64,000 nt of DNA from Nocardioides sp. zg-DK7169 (lineage in GTDB: Bacteria; Actinomycetota; Actinomycetes; Propionibacteriales; Nocardioidaceae). Of the stretch, positions 60,692-64,000 are shown in pieces (the first letter of the stretch is position 1; every line of letters starts with the position of its first letter). Location: contig NZ_JABJRA010000004.1 in assembly GCF_013155365.1 (NCBI RefSeq), positions 62,001 through 126,000 on the forward strand. The letters are read 5' to 3'. The translations under genes were made by a program, and so were the position numbers. The notes beneath the pieces are model-generated. The model saw only the letters and a list, made by a program, of their open reading frames with translations. It was not told the DNA's origin and ran no database searches.

Positions 60692-60750
60692 CCAGCCGCG
60701 GGGCGGGGTACCGACTTCCTGATGCGAACCCCTGCCCCTCCGCGATCCGC

Positions 60751-62280
60751 GTGAGCGCCGTGTCCCGGCACGCCCGACCCCACCGGTCGCGGCGCGCGCC
60801 GGCGCTGCTCGCCGTGCTGCTCGGCGCGATGCTCGCCGCGCTCACCGCCGTCCTCGGCGTGGGGACGGCCCCCGCGCACGCCGCGGACGAGGGCGGCGAC
60901 CTGGTCGTCGTCCGCGTCGGCACCGAGGGGACCTACCCGCCGTTCACCTACGTCGACCCCGACGACGGCCTCACCGGCTACGACGTCGAGGTCATCGAGG
61001 CCGTCGCCGACCGGGCGGGCTGGGAGCTGGAGTTCGTCCGCGCCCAGTTCGACGCCCTGTTCCCGGCGCTGGACTCCGGGCGCGTCGACGTGCTGGCCAA
61101 CCAGGTCACGATCAACCCCGAGCGGCGGGCGCGCTACCTGTTCAGCACGCCGTACACGTTCTCCCGCGGGGTCATCGTCACGGCCGCCGACAACGACGAC
61201 ATCACCTCCCTGGAGGACCTGCGCGGGCGCACCGTGGCGCAGTCCGAGACCAGCAACTGGGCCCAGGTCGCCCGCGACGCCGGGGCGAACGTCGAGTCCG
61301 TCGAGGGCTTCGCGCAGACCGCCGAGCTGCTGGTGCAGGGCCGCGTGGACGCGACGGTCAACGACAACATCGCGGTGCTCGACTACCTCGCCTCCAGCGG
61401 CACCGACAAGATCAAGATCGCCGGCGACGCCGAGGGGGAGGAGGGACGCCAGGCGCTGGTGTTCCGCCGCGACGAGGCCGAGCTGCGCGACCAGGCCGAC
61501 CGGGCGATCGCCGAGCTGCGCGCGGACGGCACGCTGGAGGAGATCTCGGAGAAGTACTTCGGCGCCGACGTCTCCGTCGCCGACGGTGGCGAGGTGGACG
61601 TGGCCGGCTCGGACGCCGATCGGGGCAGCCTCGAGGTCCTCCAGGACGCCGCCTGGCCGATGCTGCGCGGTGCCCTCGTCGGCACGATCCCGCTGACCGC
61701 GGTGAGCTTCGTGGGCGGCCTGCTGATCGCGCTGCTCGTCGCGCTGGCCCGGATGTCGCCGTCACGTCTGCTGCGGGCGCCGGCCCGGTTCTACGTCTCG
61801 CTGATCCGCGGCACGCCGCTGCTGGTGCAGCTGTTCATCGTGTTCTACGGGCTGCCCCAGGTCGGGGTGGACCTGCCCAGCTTCGCCGCGGCCTGCCTGG
61901 CGCTGAGCCTCAACGTGGGCGGGTACGCCGCGGAGATCATCCGCGCCTCGGTCCTCTCCGTGCCGACCGGGCAGGTCGAGGCGGCCGCGACCGTGGGCCT
62001 GGACGGGTGGGCCGCGATGCGCCGCATCGTGCTGCCCCAGGCCGCGCGGATCGCCGTACCGCCGCTGTCGAACACGCTGCTGTCGCTGGTCAAGGACACC
62101 TCGCTTGCCGCGGTGGTGCTGGTGACCGAGCTGTTCCGCGAGGCCCAGGTGGCCGCGGCGCTCAGCACCGAGTACCTCCCGCTCTACTGCCTGGCGGCGC
62201 TCTACTACTGGGTGCTGTGCTACCTGATCACGCTGGCGCAGGAGCCGCTCGAGCGGCGGCTGGGGAGGTACGTCGCATGA
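60751..62280 (+). CDS. Amino-acid ABC transporter, substrate-binding protein fused to permease
   Basis: A 509-residue fusion. A signal-like segment (residues 15-45) is followed by an SBP_bac_3 domain: VVRVGTEGTYPPFTYVDPDDGLTGYDVEVIEAVADRAGWELEFV and LNQVTINPERRARYLFSTPY-type features (read here as ANQVTINPERRARYLFS). From about residue 300 comes a HisM/GlnP-type permease with four or five TM helices and the EAA-like loop VEAAATVGLDGWAAMRRIVLPQA. Such fusions take up polar amino acids or cystine. It overlaps the ATPase gene by ATGA. Confidence 0.92.
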   Translation: MSAVSRHARPHRSRRAPALLAVLLGAMLAALTAVLGVGTAPAHAADEGGDLVVVRVGTEGTYPPFTYVDPDDGLTGYDVEVIEAVADRAGWELEFVRAQFDALFPALDSGRVDVLANQVTINPERRARYLFSTPYTFSRGVIVTAADNDDITSLEDLRGRTVAQSETSNWAQVARDAGANVESVEGFAQTAELLVQGRVDATVNDNIAVLDYLASSGTDKIKIAGDAEGEEGRQALVFRRDEAELRDQADRAIAELRADGTLEEISEKYFGADVSVADGGEVDVAGSDADRGSLEVLQDAAWPMLRGALVGTIPLTAVSFVGGLLIALLVALARMSPSRLLRAPARFYVSLIRGTPLLVQLFIVFYGLPQVGVDLPSFAAACLALSLNVGGYAAEIIRASVLSVPTGQVEAAATVGLDGWAAMRRIVLPQAARIAVPPLSNTLLSLVKDTSLAAVVLVTELFREAQVAAALSTEYLPLYCLAALYYWVLCYLITLAQEPLERRLGRYVA

Positions 62281-63041
62281 GCGCGCTCATCCGGGCCGAG
62301 GGCCTGCGCAAGAGCTTCGGCGACCAGGAGGTGCTGCGCGACGTCGGGTTCGAGGCCGAACCGGGGACCTGCACCGTGCTGCTGGGCCCCTCGGGGTCGG
62401 GGAAGACCACGGTGCTGCGCTCGCTCAACGCCCTCGCCGAGCCCGACTCGGGCACGGTCCGCATCGGGGACGTCGAGGTCGACTACGGCGCGCTGCCGCG
62501 TGCCGCCCGGGAGCGGCGGGCCCTGCTGCGCCGGCTCCGCTCGCGCAGCGGGATGGTCTTCCAGTCCCACAACCTCTTCCCGCACCGCACGGTGCTGGGC
62601 AACGTCATCGAGGGCCCGGTGCGTGCCCAGGGCGTGGACCACGACGAGGCGGTGCATGCCGCGCGCGAGCTGCTGGCCCAGGTCGGCCTGGCCGGCCGTG
62701 AGGACGCCTACCCCTCGCAGCTGTCCGGCGGGCAGCAGCAGCGGGTGGGCATCGCCCGGGCGCTCGCGCTGCGCCCGGAGGTGGTGCTGTTCGACGAGCC
62801 GACCTCGGCGCTGGACCCCGAGCTGGTCGGGGAGGTGCTCGGCGTCGTGCGCGACCTCGCCGCGACCGGCTGGACGATGGTGATCGTGACCCACGAGGTC
62901 CGCTTCGCCCGCGACGTGGCCGACCAGGTGCTCTTCCTCGACGGCGGCGTGGTCGCCGAGCGTGGTGGGCCCGAGGTGCTGAGCGACCCGGTCACCGAGC
63001 GGGCCCGGCAGTTCCTGCGCCGTGTCCTGGAGGCGGGCTGA
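62277..63041 (+). CDS. Amino-acid ABC transporter ATP-binding protein
   Basis: A 254-residue ATPase: Walker A LLGPSGSGKTTVLR, Q-loop VFQSHNLFPHRTVLGNV, signature LSGGQQQRVGIARALALRP, Walker B VVLFDEPTSALDPE and H-loop VIVTHEVRFA. The GlnQ/HisP-type 'SHNLFPHRTVLGN' marks polar-amino-acid importers. It is translationally coupled to the preceding binding-protein/permease fusion, completing the transporter. Confidence 0.96.
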   Translation: MSALIRAEGLRKSFGDQEVLRDVGFEAEPGTCTVLLGPSGSGKTTVLRSLNALAEPDSGTVRIGDVEVDYGALPRAARERRALLRRLRSRSGMVFQSHNLFPHRTVLGNVIEGPVRAQGVDHDEAVHAARELLAQVGLAGREDAYPSQLSGGQQQRVGIARALALRPEVVLFDEPTSALDPELVGEVLGVVRDLAATGWTMVIVTHEVRFARDVADQVLFLDGGVVAERGGPEVLSDPVTERARQFLRRVLEAG

Positions 63042-63102
63042 GCCCGAGGGTGACCCCGATGTGGGACTGATGGGACTCGTGGTGCATGATTCTCTTGCAC
63101 CT

Positions 63103-63178
63103 GCGGACGTAGCTCAGTTGGTAGAGCGCAACCTTGCCAAGGTTGAGGTCGCGAGTTCGAGTCTCGTCGTCCGCTCCA
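63103..63178 (+). tRNA. tRNA-Gly (GCC)
   Basis: A full cloverleaf: acceptor GCGGACG (63103) pairs with CGTCCGC (63168-63174). The D-arm is GCTCAGTTGGTAGAGC, the anticodon stem AACCT/AGGTT encloses anticodon GCC at 63136-63138, and the T-arm contains GTTCGAGTC. The discriminator is T and CCA is encoded (63176-63178). Confidence 0.97.
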
Positions 63179-63182
63179 GATG

Positions 63183-63216
63183 CAGCAGCCCCCGGCCGTT
63201 CGGCCGGGGGCTGCTG
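63183..63216 (+). terminator. Terminator hairpin after tRNA-Gly
   Basis: CAGCAGCCCCCGGCCG (63183-63198) pairs perfectly with CGGCCGGGGGCTGCTG (63201-63216). It could also serve the convergent DUF1540 gene. Confidence 0.85.
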
Positions 63217-63230
63217 TGCTTCCGGGACCC

Positions 63231-63521
63231 TCACATGCTGGGGGCGTAGGTCATGCAGTCGGCCTCGTCGCCGCCCCACGCGATCGTCACCGAGTCGGCG
63301 TGGCACATCAGGTCGTGGTTGTGGGTGCAGTCGGCGCGCTGGCAGGCCCCGACATGGGCGCGCACCGTCGGCAGCCCGCCGCTGACGCCCAGGGAGATGA
63401 AGGTCGCGCAGGTCGCGTGGTCGCCGGCAGAGCCGACGGTGATCGCGTCCGCCGTGCAGCCGTCGTGGTTGAAGGAGCAGGACTCGACACTGCAGGTGCC
63501 GACATCGGCCATGGTGCTCAT
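63231..63521 (-). CDS. Double DUF1540 Cys-rich protein
   Basis: A 96-residue protein built of two similar Cys-rich units: CSVESCSFNHDGCTADAITVG...ATCATF (residues 10-40) and CQRADCTHNHDLMCHADSVTIAW...ADCMTY (residues 60-91). Each has four cysteines with histidines, as in DUF1540, a presumed metal-binding domain. ATG 63521 follows GGAGG. Cytosolic; function unknown. Confidence 0.87.
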   Translation of the reverse strand: MSTMADVGTCSVESCSFNHDGCTADAITVGSAGDHATCATFISLGVSGGLPTVRAHVGACQRADCTHNHDLMCHADSVTIAWGGDEADCMTYAPSM

Positions 63522-63738
63522 GGGGAGACCTCCGGTGGGCGTCGGGTGGTTCGTTCCACCGTGCGCCCGATGCCGACGGGTGTCCAGACAGGACAGGCTG
63601 CCCTCACCTGCCGCCGTCTTGGGCGCCGGCAGCGGCCCGACTACGGTGGGCCCGCCACCTCTGCGGCGGAAGGGGCGGGGCCGCCCGGGACGGGTGGCCC
63701 TGGCTGGGTGCAGTGGCCACCACTCCTTGGAGGAACTC

Positions 63739-64000
63739 CATGCCCCGCCGCCTGGTCCACGGCCTGCTCGCCGCCGCCACCGCCGGTTCCCTGCTCGCCG
63801 CTGTGGTGAGCCCCGCCGCCGCCGACCCGCTCCCCACCCCACCGAACGGCGTGGGGACCGCCGGGCCGCCGTACGACTACACCACCGAGCTCGTCGGACA
63901 GTTCCCCTTCATCCCGCTGAAGGACAAGTCGCTGCTCACCCGCACCGCGCACGGCTACCGCTACTGGAGCGGCCAGCAGGACAACGACATCACCCTGCGG
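63739..64000 (+). CDS. Secreted protein, N-terminal part (runs off window)
   Basis: An open frame from ATG 63739 to the window end, 87 codons. RBS GGAGGAA 5 nt upstream. The signal peptide (MPRRLVHGLLAAATAGSLLAAVVSPAAA, cleavage after AAA) is followed by a Pro-rich stretch and FIPLKDKSLLTRTAHGYRYWSGQQDNDITL. The latter resembles the start of small actinobacterial secreted proteins; no family is assigned. The 217-bp upstream spacer shows no other gene. Confidence 0.75.

Overview
The window is high-GC actinobacterial chromosome and looks like Nocardioides or a close relative. The clues are GTG starts, 4-nt ATGA/GTGA overlaps, many TANNNT -10 boxes only 6-8 nt before the start codon (leaderless mRNAs), a mycothiol-type DinB enzyme, and a panB / nadE / glnA2 / glnE neighbourhood resembling that of mycobacteria. 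No 16S or other marker is present, so the genus is inferred.

Left chromosomal part (1-25.6 kb): the end of a P-type ATPase; an alpha/beta hydrolase-TetR pair behind two tandem palindromic operators; gluconate uptake and phosphorylation (gntP, gntK); a short family-A DNA polymerase; small metabolic and regulatory genes; a CaiB-type CoA transferase; two TetR/MFS pairs; and an ECF sigma factor with a SnoaL-like tail. At 17.2-21.9 kb a compact operon joins a divergent ThiM-like kinase, a flavin-dependent monooxygenase, a rhodanese-HAD fusion and a GntR regulator. Inference: salvage or breakdown of a sulfur-containing (perhaps thiazole) compound. Two response or MarR regulators and a small membrane-protein/rhodanese operon follow.

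Integrated element (25,674-36,920): an 11.2-kb element bounded by a 38-bp direct repeat. Its right copy is the 3' end of the RNase P RNA gene (rnpB, minus strand). The element has a tyrosine integrase, an XRE-type repressor divergent from an excisionase-like HTH gene, a replication-initiator-like winged-helix gene, a run of overlapping small genes, a terminase small subunit behind a LexA-type SOS box, and a full-length tail tape-measure gene. No large terminase, portal, capsid or lysis gene is visible. The layout is that of a phage-inducible chromosomal island (phage satellite) rather than a complete prophage.

Right chromosomal part (37.3-64 kb): rnpB, methionine aminopeptidase, a PQQ-type sugar dehydrogenase, panB, methyltransferases, glutamine-dependent NAD synthetase, glutamine synthetase behind a GlnR-like box, and glnE.

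From 50.9 to 57.1 kb lies the most striking host locus: four tandem paralogous secreted proteins with SipW-type (TasA/camelysin-like) signal regions, a dedicated ER-type (SipW-like) signal peptidase, an Hpt-like protein that lacks the phospho-accepting histidine, a divergent OmpR-family response regulator and a fifth secreted protein. Five of the promoters share CTTGA(A/G), an AGAGTT-containing block and CATCG at exactly conserved spacing, and a sixth shares most of the pattern. This predicts one regulon, probably for a cell-surface fibre or matrix. The window closes with a 5'-3' exonuclease-NUDIX fusion, a secreted lipase, an amino-acid ABC transporter, tRNA-Gly(GCC), a double DUF1540 protein and the start of a secreted protein.
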